Source: Vibrio gigantis
GTDB lineage: Bacteria > Pseudomonadota > Gammaproteobacteria > Enterobacterales > Vibrionaceae
Assembly (NCBI RefSeq): GCF_024347515.1
Contig: NZ_AP025492.1
Coordinates: 3,100,001-3,164,000 of the forward strand
DNA length: 64,000 nucleotides
Direction: 5' to 3'
Shown one piece after another: positions 54,662-64,000 of this stretch (position 1 is the stretch's first letter; each line of letters opens with the position of its first letter). The notes beneath the pieces are model-generated. The model worked only from the letters and a program-made list of their open reading frames with translations, had not been told where the DNA came from and did not search any database. Both the position numbers and the translations under genes were made by a program.

Positions 54662-54700
54662 ACGAAATAAATATTCACAAATATAGCATTTTTATGTTTA
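54662..54700 (+). promoter_or_regulatory. Candidate tandem ARG boxes upstream of argF
   Basis: GAAATAAATATTCA at 54664-54677 matches TGAAT-WWWW-ATTCA at all but two positions. A weaker second 18-mer follows at 54683-54700 after the canonical 3-bp gap. The site lies 42-80 bp before the ATG, fitting ArgR repression of argF. Confidence 0.55.
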
Positions 54701-54741
54701 ACTGAGTTCTTCATTGATTCTATATACACAAGGAGCGAGAG

Positions 54742-55746
54742 ATGGCCTTTAATCTTCGCAATCGTAACTTTCTAAAACTTCTCGACTTTACTCCTAAAGA
54801 GATTCAGTTTTTACTTGATCTGTCTGCTGACCTAAAAAAAGCTAAGTATGCAGGTACAGAGCAGAAAAAGCTTAACGGTAAAAACATCGCTTTGATCTTT
54901 GAAAAAGCATCAACACGAACTCGATGTGCTTTTGAGGTTGCGGCCTTTGATCAAGGCGCTCAAGTCTCTTATTTAGGCCCTTCTGGTTCTCAGATTGGTC
55001 AGAAAGAATCAATGAAAGATACGGCTCGTGTGTTAGGTCGTATGTACGACGGCATTGAATACCGTGGTTTTGGCCAAAGCATTGTAGAAGATCTTGGCGC
55101 ATACGCTGGTGTTCCGGTTTGGAACGGCCTAACCGATGAATTCCATCCGACTCAGATCTTGGCTGACTTCCTTACTATGATCGAACATGGTCGCGGTAAA
55201 CATCTACATCAAATCAGCTTTTCTTACCTAGGCGATGCGCGTAACAACATGGGGAACTCTCTATTAGTCGGTGCTGCGAAAATGGGCATGGATATTCGCC
55301 TTGTCGCACCAAAAGCATTTTGGCCAGAAGAGCAACTTGTCGAAGAGTGCCAAGCCATTGCACAAAACACTGGTGCAAAAATCACGTTAACTGAAGACGT
55401 TGCTGAAGGCGTGAAAGGTTGTGATTTCCTATACACCGATGTTTGGGTTTCGATGGGTGAAGCTCCTGAAGCTTGGGATGAACGTGTAGCGGTAATGAAA
55501 CCATACCAAGTGAATATGGATGTCATTAAGCTGACTGGCAACCCTCAAGTGAAATTCATGCACTGCCTACCCGCTTTCCATAACAATGAAACCGTGATTG
55601 GTCAGCAAGTCGCAGACAAGTATGGAATGAACGGCTTGGAAGTGACTGACGAAGTGTTTGAATCTGACTACTCAATTGTATTTGATGAAGCAGAGAATCG
55701 TATGCACACCATCAAGGCGGTGATGGTCGCGACGCTTGGTCAATAG
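54742..55746 (+). CDS. argF: Ornithine carbamoyltransferase
   Basis: Interconverts ornithine plus carbamoyl phosphate and citrulline plus phosphate. The 334-residue enzyme has the carbamoyl-phosphate motif [10 protein letters not shown] at 55-64, FHPTQILAD near 133-141, the ornithine loop DVWVSMGE near 231-238, and MHCLPAFHN near 272-280. Location by synteny equals E. coli argI. Next to arcA it could serve the catabolic (arcB) or the anabolic direction; sequence alone does not settle this. Candidate ARG boxes lie upstream. Confidence 0.95.
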   Translation: MAFNLRNRNFLKLLDFTPKEIQFLLDLSADLKKAKYAGTEQKKLNGKNIALIFEKASTRTRCAFEVAAFDQGAQVSYLGPSGSQIGQKESMKDTARVLGRMYDGIEYRGFGQSIVEDLGAYAGVPVWNGLTDEFHPTQILADFLTMIEHGRGKHLHQISFSYLGDARNNMGNSLLVGAAKMGMDIRLVAPKAFWPEEQLVEECQAIAQNTGAKITLTEDVAEGVKGCDFLYTDVWVSMGEAPEAWDERVAVMKPYQVNMDVIKLTGNPQVKFMHCLPAFHNNETVIGQQVADKYGMNGLEVTDEVFESDYSIVFDEAENRMHTIKAVMVATLGQ

Positions 55747-55783
55747 ACAATAATGAAAGTAAACAAAAGCTTGATGTAATCGC

Positions 55784-55811
55784 TTGCGCTCACAAATTGA
55801 AAGCGTATAAT
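55784..55811 (+). promoter_or_regulatory. pyrL-pyrBI promoter
   Basis: TTGCGC at 55784-55789, a 16-bp spacer and consensus TATAAT at 55806-55811, followed by TCTCGGCAATTTG. It lies 30 bp before the leader peptide start. Confidence 0.8.
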
Positions 55812-55840
55812 TCTCGGCAATTTGTCTGAGAGTAGTGAAA

Positions 55841-55954
55841 ATGACGCCAACCAATATAGTGATAACACATAATAAAATTGTGAAAACACCTAATATTGCT
55901 CGCAAGCTAGCATGCTTGCCAGGCCGTCTATTCTGCTTTTCAGCACTTTTTTAA
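55841..55954 (+). CDS. pyrL: PyrBI operon leader peptide (37 aa)
   Basis: An ATG frame of 37 codons ([20 protein letters not shown], then [17 protein letters not shown]) ends with TAA at 55952-55954, overlapping the first bases of the attenuator hairpin. The 3' part is U-rich in RNA (TTCTGCTTTTCAGCACTTTTTT region), as required for UTP-sensitive pausing. At low UTP, RNA polymerase pauses, a ribosome translating the leader catches up, and the terminator cannot form. The position and design match E. coli pyrL, although the peptide sequence is not conserved. Confidence 0.82.
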   Translation: MTPTNIVITHNKIVKTPNIARKLACLPGRLFCFSALF

Positions 55955-55980
55955 AGCCTCCCATTATGGGGGGCTTTTTT
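55953..55980 (+). terminator. pyrBI attenuator
   Basis: AAAGCCTCCC with GGGGGGCTTT (one wobble) around an ATTAT-type loop and six T. It overlaps the pyrL stop codon and lies 32 bp before pyrB. Confidence 0.9.
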
Positions 55981-56012
55981 ATGGCCAATACATTATTGTG
56001 GGGAAGAAGATC

Positions 56013-56942
56013 ATGGCGAATTCGCTCTATCAAAAGCACATCATCTCAATTCCAGAGCTTTCTCGTGAAGAGCTAGAATTAATTGTTCAAACGGCAGGTC
56101 AACTTAAAGCTGAACCAAACCCAGAACTCATCAAGAACAAAGTTGTTGCCAGCTGCTTCTTCGAACCTTCAACACGAACTCGTCTCTCTTTTGAAACTGC
56201 GATTCAACGCATCGGTGGTGATGTGATTGGTTTCGACAGTGGCGGTAATACTTCACTGGCGAAGAAAGGTGAAACGCTAGCAGACTCAGTGCAAGTTATC
56301 TCTTCATACGTTGATGCTTACGTAATGCGCCACCCTCAAGAAGGGGCAGCACGTCTAGCTTCTGAGTTCTCTAACGGCGTACCGGTTATTAATGCAGGCG
56401 ACGGTGCAAACCAACACCCGACACAAACGCTATTAGACTTGTTCTCTATTGCTGAAACACAAGGCCGCCTAGATAACCTAAACGTGGCATTCGTTGGTGA
56501 CCTTAAATACGGCCGTACGGTTCACTCTCTGACTCAAGCACTCGCGAAATTCGACAACATCTGTTTCTACTTTGTGGCGCCAGAAGCATTGGCGATGCCT
56601 GACTACATTTGTGAAGAGCTTGATGAAGCGGGTATCAAGTACCAACTACTAACTGACATGGAAGATGTGATTCCTGAATTAGATGTTCTGTACATGACTC
56701 GAGTTCAAAAAGAGCGCTTTGATGAGTCGGAATACGCGCACATCAAATCAGCGTACATCCTAACGGCTGCGCTTCTAGAAAACGCACGTGATAACCTGAA
56801 GGTGCTACACCCTCTTCCTCGCGTTGACGAAATTACTGTCGATGTCGATAAAACACCTTACGCTTACTACTTCCAGCAAGCAGAGAACGGTGTTTACGCG
56901 CGTGAAGCATTGCTAGCCCTTGTTCTTAACGAAACGCTGTAG
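56013..56942 (+). CDS. pyrB: Aspartate carbamoyltransferase catalytic subunit
   Basis: Commits carbamoyl phosphate and aspartate to pyrimidine synthesis. It has 309 residues from the ATG at 56013 ([13 protein letters not shown]). The frame is open to a GTG at 55998, but the GGGGAAGAAG there is the ribosome-binding site. The carbamoyl-phosphate loop [10 protein letters not shown] lies near 52-61, [13 protein letters not shown] near 129-141, and the C-terminal HPLPRVDEI near 264-272. It is paired with pyrI 12 bp downstream and controlled by PyrL attenuation. Confidence 0.97.
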   Translation: MANSLYQKHIISIPELSREELELIVQTAGQLKAEPNPELIKNKVVASCFFEPSTRTRLSFETAIQRIGGDVIGFDSGGNTSLAKKGETLADSVQVISSYVDAYVMRHPQEGAARLASEFSNGVPVINAGDGANQHPTQTLLDLFSIAETQGRLDNLNVAFVGDLKYGRTVHSLTQALAKFDNICFYFVAPEALAMPDYICEELDEAGIKYQLLTDMEDVIPELDVLYMTRVQKERFDESEYAHIKSAYILTAALLENARDNLKVLHPLPRVDEITVDVDKTPYAYYFQQAENGVYAREALLALVLNETL

Positions 56943-56954
56943 AGGAGAGATATC

Positions 56955-57416
56955 ATGTCTAAAGAGACTCAATTAAAAGTTGAAGCAATCAGAAACGGTA
57001 CTGTTATCGACCACATCCCTGCGAACATCGGGATCAAGGTGCTAAAACTGTTCGATATGCACAACTCTCACCAGCGTGTGACCATTGGCCTAAATCTACC
57101 TTCATCGGCACTAGGTGGAAAAGACCTACTTAAGATTGAGAATGTGTTTATCACTGAAGAACAGGCGAGCAAACTGGCACTTTACGCACCTCACGCAACA
57201 GTGAACCAAATCGAAGATTACGAAGTAGTTAAGAAGTTAGCCTTAGAACTTCCAGAGCAAATCAACGATGTGTTCGAGTGTCCAAACACTAACTGCATTA
57301 CACACAACGAGCCTGTTGAAAGCAGCTTTAAGATCTTTGAAAAGAAAGAAGATATTCGATTGAAGTGTAAGTATTGCGAAAAAGTTTTCTCTCGCGAAAT
57401 CGTGACAGAAAGATAA
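56955..57416 (+). CDS. pyrI: Aspartate carbamoyltransferase regulatory subunit
   Basis: Binds CTP/ATP and gives allosteric control to the PyrB catalytic trimers. At 153 residues it equals the E. coli length. The N-terminal nucleotide-binding domain holds [19 protein letters not shown] near 15-33. The C-terminal zinc domain has four cysteines, CPNTNC near 109-114 and CKYC near 138-141, needed for contact with PyrB. An AGGAGAGAT site precedes the ATG. Confidence 0.97.
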   Translation: MSKETQLKVEAIRNGTVIDHIPANIGIKVLKLFDMHNSHQRVTIGLNLPSSALGGKDLLKIENVFITEEQASKLALYAPHATVNQIEDYEVVKKLALELPEQINDVFECPNTNCITHNEPVESSFKIFEKKEDIRLKCKYCEKVFSREIVTER

Positions 57417-57452
57417 CGTCATACGGCAACCCGTTTGAACGCAAAAACTATC

Positions 57453-57479
57453 AAATACCTCGCCTGTACGGGGTATTTT
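57453..57479 (+). terminator. Terminator after pyrBI
   Basis: AAATACCTCG with CGGGGTATTT (one wobble) around CCTGTA. The T-run merges with the 3' stem. Confidence 0.7.
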
Positions 57480-57551
57480 GCGCTTTACCTAGCCTAAGTT
57501 TGAAGGCACACTGAAAAGCGATTTTTATCTAATAACTGATGGAATAAACCA

Positions 57552-57941
57552 ATGACTAAAGTACTTCACACAGAATCTGCTCCAGCTGCAATCGGCCCAT
57601 ACGTACAAGGTGTTGACCTTGGCAACATGGTACTGACTTCTGGTCAAATCCCAGTAAATCCAGCAACTGGTGAAGTATCTGCTGATATCGCAGTGCAAGC
57701 TCGCCAATCTCTAGACAACGTTCAAGCAGTTGTTGAAGCTTCAGGCCTGACTGTAAAAGACATCGTAAAACTAACGGTATTCGTTAAAGACCTAAACGAC
57801 TTCGGCACAGTAAACGAAGTTTACGGCAAATTCTTCGATGAGCACGGCGTAGCAAACTACCCTGCACGTTCATGTGTTGAAGTAGCTCGCCTTCCAAAAG
57901 ATGTAGGTATCGAGATCGAAGCTATTGCGGTTCGCAAATAG
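57552..57941 (+). CDS. ridA: Enamine/imine deaminase RidA
   Basis: Hydrolyses reactive 2-aminoacrylate and related enamines made by PLP enzymes, protecting them from damage. The 129-residue protein of the RidA/YjgF family has APAAIGPYVQGVDLGNMVLT near 9-28, SGQIPVNPATGE near 29-40 and the conserved arginine in YPARSCVEVARLPKD near 102-116. It follows pyrI, as in E. coli. Confidence 0.97.
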   Translation: MTKVLHTESAPAAIGPYVQGVDLGNMVLTSGQIPVNPATGEVSADIAVQARQSLDNVQAVVEASGLTVKDIVKLTVFVKDLNDFGTVNEVYGKFFDEHGVANYPARSCVEVARLPKDVGIEIEAIAVRK

Positions 57942-58001
57942 TCTTTAGTACCTAAATCTATAGTAAGCGTCTGAGCATAAAGCTGAGTGTTTATCAGATA
58001 C

Positions 58002-58032
58002 AAAAAAGGTTGCCCATTTGACAACCTTTTTT
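58002..58032. terminator. Bidirectional terminator between ridA and plsC
   Basis: GGTTG with CAACC, extended by six A/T pairs around a 9-nt loop, between converging genes. Confidence 0.85.
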
Positions 58033-58053
58033 ATTGTTCAGCGTTTTGCTCAA

Positions 58054-58779
58054 TTACTTCTTGTTGAGCTCAACCACTTCTTTGTCTAGCTCTTCAAGTT
58101 TCGCCGCCATTTGCTCACGAGCTAAATTAGCCAGTTCACGAACGTTAGACTTATCAAAACCTTCTGTGCTGATAGGTGGCAGCATCTCAACAATCACATG
58201 ACCATTGTTCCAACGGTTTAGCTTCACGCCACCTGTTGAGCTACACACGATAGGGATAATCGGTAAACCAGCGCCAATTGCCGCATGAAAAGCGCCCGTC
58301 TTAAACGGCAACAAACCACGACCACGAGAACGCGTCCCTTCAGGGAACATCCATACTGAAACGTCGCTCTCTTTTAAGCTAGTCACTACCTGATCAATGG
58401 TACCCACCGCTTTGCTGCGGTTAGCACGGTCAATAAGAATGTTACCCGTCAGCCAGTAAAGCTGACCAAATAGCGGCATCCACACTAGGCTCTTCTTACC
58501 AACCGTCACAACTTTAGGCGTTACCGCTGATGAAATCGTGAATAGATCCCAGCTGTTCTGGTGGTTCGCCACATAAACATGTTGGCCACGAGAATAAGCA
58601 TCTTCTGGGATACGAAGTTCTAACTTCATGCCGAAAATTTTCGACATACGGCCGAAGTAACGACCGAAGGTAAATACGTGTTTCGGATTACGTGGGCTCA
58701 GTAAACAGTAACCACACCCAAATACAAACATAAGAATCGCAAATATCGCCACTGCGAAAATACGTAATATTGCTATCAT
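58054..58779 (-). CDS. plsC: 1-acylglycerol-3-phosphate O-acyltransferase
   Basis: Acylates lysophosphatidic acid to phosphatidic acid at the inner membrane. It has 241 residues from the ATG at 58779. The upstream GTG frame start at 58794 coincides with the GTGAGGAAC ribosome-binding region. An N-terminal membrane anchor spans 3-27. The acyltransferase HX4D motif is NHQNSWDLF (His73, Asp78), and the glycerol-phosphate site is MFPEGTRSRGRG near 142-153. It is separate from the murA operon and converges with ridA. Confidence 0.95.
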   Translation of the reverse strand: MIAILRIFAVAIFAILMFVFGCGYCLLSPRNPKHVFTFGRYFGRMSKIFGMKLELRIPEDAYSRGQHVYVANHQNSWDLFTISSAVTPKVVTVGKKSLVWMPLFGQLYWLTGNILIDRANRSKAVGTIDQVVTSLKESDVSVWMFPEGTRSRGRGLLPFKTGAFHAAIGAGLPIIPIVCSSTGGVKLNRWNNGHVIVEMLPPISTEGFDKSNVRELANLAREQMAAKLEELDKEVVELNKK

Positions 58780-58865
58780 TTTGTTCCTCACCAACCGCTA
58801 AGCAGATTCATCTATTCGCACAAAGAAACACTGGCAATAGATTCACTGGCGGTAAATACAACTAT

Positions 58866-58895
58866 AAAAAAGCCGAAACCAAGGTTCCGACTTTT
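58866..58895 (-). terminator. Terminator of the mla-murA operon
   Basis: On the minus strand: AAGTCGGAA, a CCTTGG loop, TTTCGGCTT, then a T-run. It lies about 40 bp past the murA stop. Confidence 0.8.
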
Positions 58896-58935
58896 GTGTT
58901 TTCATCTTACTGATTCATGAACTCACTAACCTAAG

Positions 58936-60464
<1,529 letters not shown>

Positions 60465-60477
60465 AAATAGCTCCTGC

Positions 60478-60786
60478 CTAATTTTTTATGTGTTCTGCCA
60501 TCATTGGCTGGATATTGCTCAATTGGAACAACGTTCGTAATTGTTCTGGCACGAAACTGAGCATTATATGACAGTTTTGATTTTTTGCATGCTCTAATAA
60601 GTGAATTAGCATCACCATTCCTGCTGAATCGACTCGATTTATATGGCTAAGGTCAATTTCAACGCTCGATTCCGTTGTTTGCCACTTTTCCAATATACGC
60701 CAGATTGCAGGGACACTGTCTCGGTCGATATCACCGAGCAGCTGATACTCTCTAGAGCTTAGTGCTTGCCATTGAGAATGGCTCAT
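60478..60786 (-). CDS. mlaB: STAS-domain Mla subunit MlaB
   Basis: A small cytoplasmic STAS protein (102 residues) that binds MlaF and supports the MlaFEDB phospholipid transporter. The STAS signature [20 protein letters not shown] is intact; its serine corresponds to the regulatory Thr/Ser in the family. Its ATG overlaps the mlaC stop by a base, so the genes are coupled. Confidence 0.9.
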   Translation of the reverse strand: MSHSQWQALSSREYQLLGDIDRDSVPAIWRILEKWQTTESSVEIDLSHINRVDSAGMVMLIHLLEHAKNQNCHIMLSFVPEQLRTLFQLSNIQPMMAEHIKN

Positions 60787-61463
60787 TATTTGTTACTCTC
60801 AAAGCGAATCGGTTGTGCGGCCAGTTTCTCTAGTTCGTCGGCAACTTGTAAGATGCCTTCCTGACGAATCTTAGTATTCCACTCTGACTGCTTGCTCGAT
60901 AACAGGCTAATACCTTCGGCAACCATATCAAATGCCTTCCACTCACCCGACTTCTTGTCTTTACGAAGCTTAAACTCAAGTTTGATGCTAGGTCGTGGCG
61001 AATCGATGATGTCTACCTTGATACTGGTAATACGGCTATCAGCTTTGATTTTTGGTTCAGGACCAAATTCAATTGTCTGATCGGTATATTGAGTCAGAAC
61101 TTGAGCATAGGAAGAAACCAGGTATTTACGGAATGAGTCGATAAATACACGCACGTCTTTTCTATCTGCGCCTTTCAAGTTTGGCCCAAGTAACTTAAGT
61201 GCTGCATATTGCGCATTCACATAAGGCATCAACTCTTCTTCCACGATGACCTTCAATAGTTCTGGGTCTTGGTGGATATTGTCTTGTTCACTCTTCAAAC
61301 GATCAAATGCAACTTCTGCTACTTGAGTCATCATCTGGTACGGCTGAGTACGATCAATCGACTCTGCAGCAAAAGCTTGAGCCGACATCAGAAAAGCGAC
61401 TGCTGTCAGAAACCATACCTTCAACAAGTTATGATTCTTCAATAAGTTATTCCTCTTTAACAT
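60786..61463 (-). CDS. mlaC: Periplasmic phospholipid carrier MlaC
   Basis: Shuttles phospholipids between the outer-membrane MlaA complex and the inner-membrane MlaFEDB transporter. It has 225 residues from the ATG at 61463, which has an AAGGAG ribosome-binding site 7 bp upstream; the longer frame to 61523 would overlap mlaD. A signal peptide ends SAQAFA-AES. The Tol-Ttg2 domain follows, with FIDSFRKYLVSSYAQVLTQY near 108-127. Confidence 0.95.
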   Translation of the reverse strand: MLKRNNLLKNHNLLKVWFLTAVAFLMSAQAFAAESIDRTQPYQMMTQVAEVAFDRLKSEQDNIHQDPELLKVIVEEELMPYVNAQYAALKLLGPNLKGADRKDVRVFIDSFRKYLVSSYAQVLTQYTDQTIEFGPEPKIKADSRITSIKVDIIDSPRPSIKLEFKLRKDKKSGEWKAFDMVAEGISLLSSKQSEWNTKIRQEGILQVADELEKLAAQPIRFESNK

Positions 61464-61467
61464 GTGC

Positions 61468-61959
61468 CTACTCCTTAGCTTCGCTATCATCAGAGCCACC
61501 AACGCTATACAGCACTTGGCCAATCAAATCTTCTAATACCAATGCTGATTTGGTGTCTTCAATCGAGTCACCATCAACCAACATCTCTTCATCATCAAAA
61601 ATGAAACCCGGCACCAAGCTGATGTACTGCTCACCGATTAAACCAGACGTTAAGATTTGAGCACTAGAGGTATCTGGAAATTGTGAGTACTTCGAATCAA
61701 TAGACAATTGAACCACTGGCAGGTAGCTCTCGGTATCAAGTTCAATGCTTTGAACTCGACCAACAACCACGCCACCCACTTTCACAGGAGAACGAACCTT
61801 TAGGCTACCTATGTTGTCAAAGGTCGCTTTTAAGTTGTAAGTATGGTTCGAACCTATACCTTTTACGTCAGCGACTTGAAAGATCATGATTAAGATTGCG
61901 CAAATTCCGGCAATAACAAAGGTGCCGACCCATAGTTCTAATTTTCGAGTTTGTTGCAT
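61468..61959 (-). CDS. mlaD: MCE-domain Mla subunit MlaD
   Basis: Substrate-binding subunit of MlaFEDB. The 163-residue protein has one N-terminal membrane helix (about 7-27) and a periplasmic MCE domain, with NIGSLKVRSPVKVGGVVVGR near 46-65 and LTSGLIGEQYISLVPG near 103-118. It forms a hexameric ring with a hydrophobic pore in E. coli. Only 4 bp separate its stop from mlaC. Confidence 0.95.
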   Translation of the reverse strand: MQQTRKLELWVGTFVIAGICAILIMIFQVADVKGIGSNHTYNLKATFDNIGSLKVRSPVKVGGVVVGRVQSIELDTESYLPVVQLSIDSKYSQFPDTSSAQILTSGLIGEQYISLVPGFIFDDEEMLVDGDSIEDTKSALVLEDLIGQVLYSVGGSDDSEAKE

Positions 61960-61961
61960 GA

Positions 61962-62741
61962 TTAATTCCCAAACATCAATGCGGTAAGAACAAAATCTAG
62001 CCCTAATACCGCTAGAGAAGAGTGCACTACTGTGCGTGTGGTTGCCTGACTGATACCTTCAGAGGTCGGTACCGCATCATAACCGTTGAAAAGTGCGATC
62101 CAAGTGACGGTGATAGCGAAGACCATACACTTGACCATGCTGTTACCAATATCTCGGCCTAGCTCAACAGAAGACTGCATCGCAGACCAGAAACTACCGT
62201 GGTCAATGCCTTTCCAATCAACACCCACTAACTGGCCACCCCAAATACCTACCGCCATAAAGATCATAGCAAGCAATGGCATTGAGATAAGCCCGGCCCA
62301 AAGTCGTGGTGCAATAATACGTTTTAGAGGATCAACGGCCATCATCTCAAGGCTTGAGATCTGCTCTGTTGCCTTCATTAAACCAATCTCTGCCGTTAGT
62401 GCTGAACCAGCTCGACCTGCAAATAATAACGCCGTCACAACAGGGCCCAATTCACGTAACAGTGAAAGTGCGACCATTTGACCAAGATTACCCTCAGCAC
62501 CGTAGTCGATGAGCACGACATAACCTTGCAGGCTAAGTACCATGCCAATGAACAGTCCCGAAACTAAAATGATAGCTAATGACTGAACGCCAACGCTATA
62601 AAGCTGTTTTACTAATAAAGGGAAGTTTTTTAGTCTCGGGATGCCAAACAAAGCGCCGAATAACATCAGGCTTGCTCGACCAAATGACTCGCAAATCGCA
62701 AGTGTGCGTCTACCGACACCCGCAATAGTTTTAGCAATCAT
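61962..62741 (-). CDS. mlaE: Mla ABC transporter permease MlaE
   Basis: Membrane subunit of the phospholipid transporter. The 259-residue protein has five to six membrane segments and the MlaE family signature [20 protein letters not shown] near 94-113, then [20 protein letters not shown] near 117-136. It lies 1-2 bp from mlaF and mlaD, tightly coupled. Confidence 0.96.
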   Translation of the reverse strand: MIAKTIAGVGRRTLAICESFGRASLMLFGALFGIPRLKNFPLLVKQLYSVGVQSLAIILVSGLFIGMVLSLQGYVVLIDYGAEGNLGQMVALSLLRELGPVVTALLFAGRAGSALTAEIGLMKATEQISSLEMMAVDPLKRIIAPRLWAGLISMPLLAMIFMAVGIWGGQLVGVDWKGIDHGSFWSAMQSSVELGRDIGNSMVKCMVFAITVTWIALFNGYDAVPTSEGISQATTRTVVHSSLAVLGLDFVLTALMFGN

Positions 62742-62742
62742 A

Positions 62743-63537
62743 TTAAAACAAATCCTTTTCTAGACTTTGCGCAGGGAATCTAAACGGCACCGGGCCATCA
62801 GCTTCACCTTGCAAGAATTGCTGCACTCTCGGATCGTCGTTGTTGTACAACTCTTCAGGCGTTCCTGCAGCAATGATTTTGCTATCGGCCATGAGATAAA
62901 CCCAATCCGCAATACTCATTACTTCTGGAACATCGTGAGAAACAACAATCGAGGTTAAGCCCAACGCTTGATTGAGGTTACGAATAAGCTCAACCAAAAC
63001 ACCCATAGTGATAGGGTCTTGGCCAACAAACGGTTCATCGTACATGATGAGCTCTGGATCCAAGGCAATCGCACGTGCCAACGCCGCTCTTCTCGCCATG
63101 CCACCAGACAATTCACTCGGCATTAGCTGTGCCGCCCCTCGCAAACCTACCGCCTCAAGCTTAAGTAATACGATGGTACGAATGAATTTTTCATTCAGTT
63201 TGGTGTGCTCACGTAATGGAAACGCCACATTATCAAAGACATTGAGATCCGTAAAAAGTGCACCCGACTGGAAAAGCATGCTCATTTTTTTACGTGCTTG
63301 ATACAGCTTTCGACGCGATAATGCAGGGATATTGTTCCCATCAAACCAGACTTCGCCTTCATCTGGCGGCAATTGACCACCAATCAAACGCAGCAAGGTC
63401 GTTTTACCAATCCCTGATGGCCCCATGATCGCAGTTATCTTACCTTGAGGCACCTCTAAACTGATGTCATCAAAGATAACGCGATCACCGCGTGAAAAGC
63501 TGAGGTTCTTAACTTTCACAAGCTCAGTGTTCAACAT
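62743..63537 (-). CDS. mlaF: Mla ABC transporter ATPase MlaF
   Basis: ATP-binding subunit of MlaFEDB, which maintains outer-membrane lipid asymmetry. The 264-residue protein has Walker [12 protein letters not shown] near 39-49, the ABC signature [14 protein letters not shown] near 142-155, Walker [13 protein letters not shown] near 162-173 and a switch His in VVSHDVPE near 195-202. It heads the operon and is divergent from the yrbG-type antiporter gene, as in E. coli. Confidence 0.97.
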   Translation of the reverse strand: MLNTELVKVKNLSFSRGDRVIFDDISLEVPQGKITAIMGPSGIGKTTLLRLIGGQLPPDEGEVWFDGNNIPALSRRKLYQARKKMSMLFQSGALFTDLNVFDNVAFPLREHTKLNEKFIRTIVLLKLEAVGLRGAAQLMPSELSGGMARRAALARAIALDPELIMYDEPFVGQDPITMGVLVELIRNLNQALGLTSIVVSHDVPEVMSIADWVYLMADSKIIAAGTPEELYNNDDPRVQQFLQGEADGPVPFRFPAQSLEKDLF

Positions 63538-63801
63538 ATTCTTGTTGTTTCCTTGCTTTAAAAAACGCCAATTATGGCTGCAATAATAATGAGTCTACTT
63601 TAGAATTAAAAGCACTGTTCAATTAATTATAAAAAACAAAAATCAATGGCAGGAATTTGAAAGCATTGAGAAATTCTTTGTTTAACTACATTTCTTTACT
63701 ACTAAGTGGCAATTAATTTGTAGAGTGACTTCCCTTTTATCTAGCAACAAGTCAAAATTAGCGGTTAATTCTCCGTTTTTTATTAACTTTTAGGAATCAT
63801 C

Positions 63802-64000
63802 ATGCTTGAAGCGATTGCGTTTCTTATTATCGGTCTAGGTTTTTTGGTGTGGAGTGCAGATAAACTGGTTTACGGTGCTGCTGCTCTTGCTCGAAACTTC
63901 GGTATCTCACCACTAGTTATCGGTATGACGATCTTAGCAATGGGATCTTCGGCTCCTGAAATGATGGTTTCTGCAACAGCGGCTCTTGATGGCAAAACAG
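63802..64000 (+). CDS. yrbG: Calcium/sodium antiporter family protein, N-terminal fragment
   Basis: The first 66 residues of a CaCA-family cation exchanger like E. coli YrbG. They include an N-terminal membrane helix (MLEAIAFLIIGLGFLVWSAD), then NFGISPLVIGMTILAMGSSA and PEMMVSA, which belong to the alpha-1 ion-binding repeat (G-T/M-S-x-PE type). An AGGAATCATC site precedes the ATG. It runs off the window end. It is divergent from mlaF, as expected by synteny. Confidence 0.92.
   Translation, partial: MLEAIAFLIIGLGFLVWSADKLVYGAAALARNFGISPLVIGMTILAMGSSAPEMMVSATAALDGKT

Overview
The window is chromosomal DNA of a marine gammaproteobacterium. Protein sequences, gene order and AT-leaning base composition point to Vibrionaceae, most likely Vibrio itself (possibly the Splendidus group; that finer placement is inference). 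Nearly all genes belong to conserved housekeeping blocks also found in Escherichia coli, so this is core genome. The only disturbed stretches are the stable-RNA loci and a few small insertions between blocks.

Layout. (1) 1-19.5 kb: the start of tkt (minus), then metK, a DUF2189 membrane protein, sprT, endA, rsmE, gshB, yqgE, ruvX and a tiny lipoprotein. pilT-pilU follow on the minus strand, facing yggS-proC-yggT-yggU-DUF4426-rdgB-hemW. Then come glsA and trmB (minus) and mutY-yggX-mltC. (2) 19.5-23.1 kb: two tRNA clusters (Phe, Thr, Asn; 12 genes) separated by a chemotaxis receptor gene. The first cluster contains a 358-bp tandem duplication. (3) 23.4-25.1 kb: a small DUF2391 membrane protein and a stretch of over 1 kb with no supportable gene. 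(4) 25.1-36.8 kb: two rRNA operons in tandem, both read leftward. The upstream one is 16S-tRNA-Glu-23S-5S. The downstream one is 16S-tRNA-Ile-tRNA-Ala-23S-5S-tRNA-Thr-5S-tRNA-Asp. Promoters, boxA sites and 16S processing stems can be read directly. (5) 36.9-40 kb: an HD-GYP protein, a PhnB-like protein, a tRNA-Leu gene followed by a decayed array of tRNA-3'-end repeats, and an RDD membrane protein. (6) 40-58 kb: lptG-lptF facing pepA-holC-valS, an M48 protease with yjgN, a two-repeat DUF2061 protein, a MarR-GNAT fusion, an orphan GH2-like binding domain, rraB, arcA, argF, pyrL-pyrB-pyrI and ridA. (7) 58-64 kb: plsC, then murA-ibaG-mlaB-mlaC-mlaD-mlaE-mlaF on the minus strand, and the start of a yrbG-type cation antiporter on the plus strand.

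Function. The genes cover SAM and glutathione synthesis, rRNA/tRNA modification and supply, nucleotide-pool and base-excision repair, twitching motility, outer-membrane lipid transport (LptFG, Mla), peptidoglycan precursor synthesis and turnover, and arginine/pyrimidine metabolism. Regulation visible in the DNA includes a MetJ operator before metK, a PyrL leader-attenuator before pyrBI, candidate ARG boxes before arcA and argF, a near-consensus Fur box before the DUF2061 gene, and a 43-bp palindrome overlapping the MarR-GNAT promoter.

I found no CRISPR array, prophage, insertion sequence or obvious defence island. The observations most worth following up are the rtT-like repeat array behind tRNA-Leu, the compensated differences between rRNA and tRNA copies, the tandem tRNA duplication, and the MarR-GNAT gene with its palindrome.
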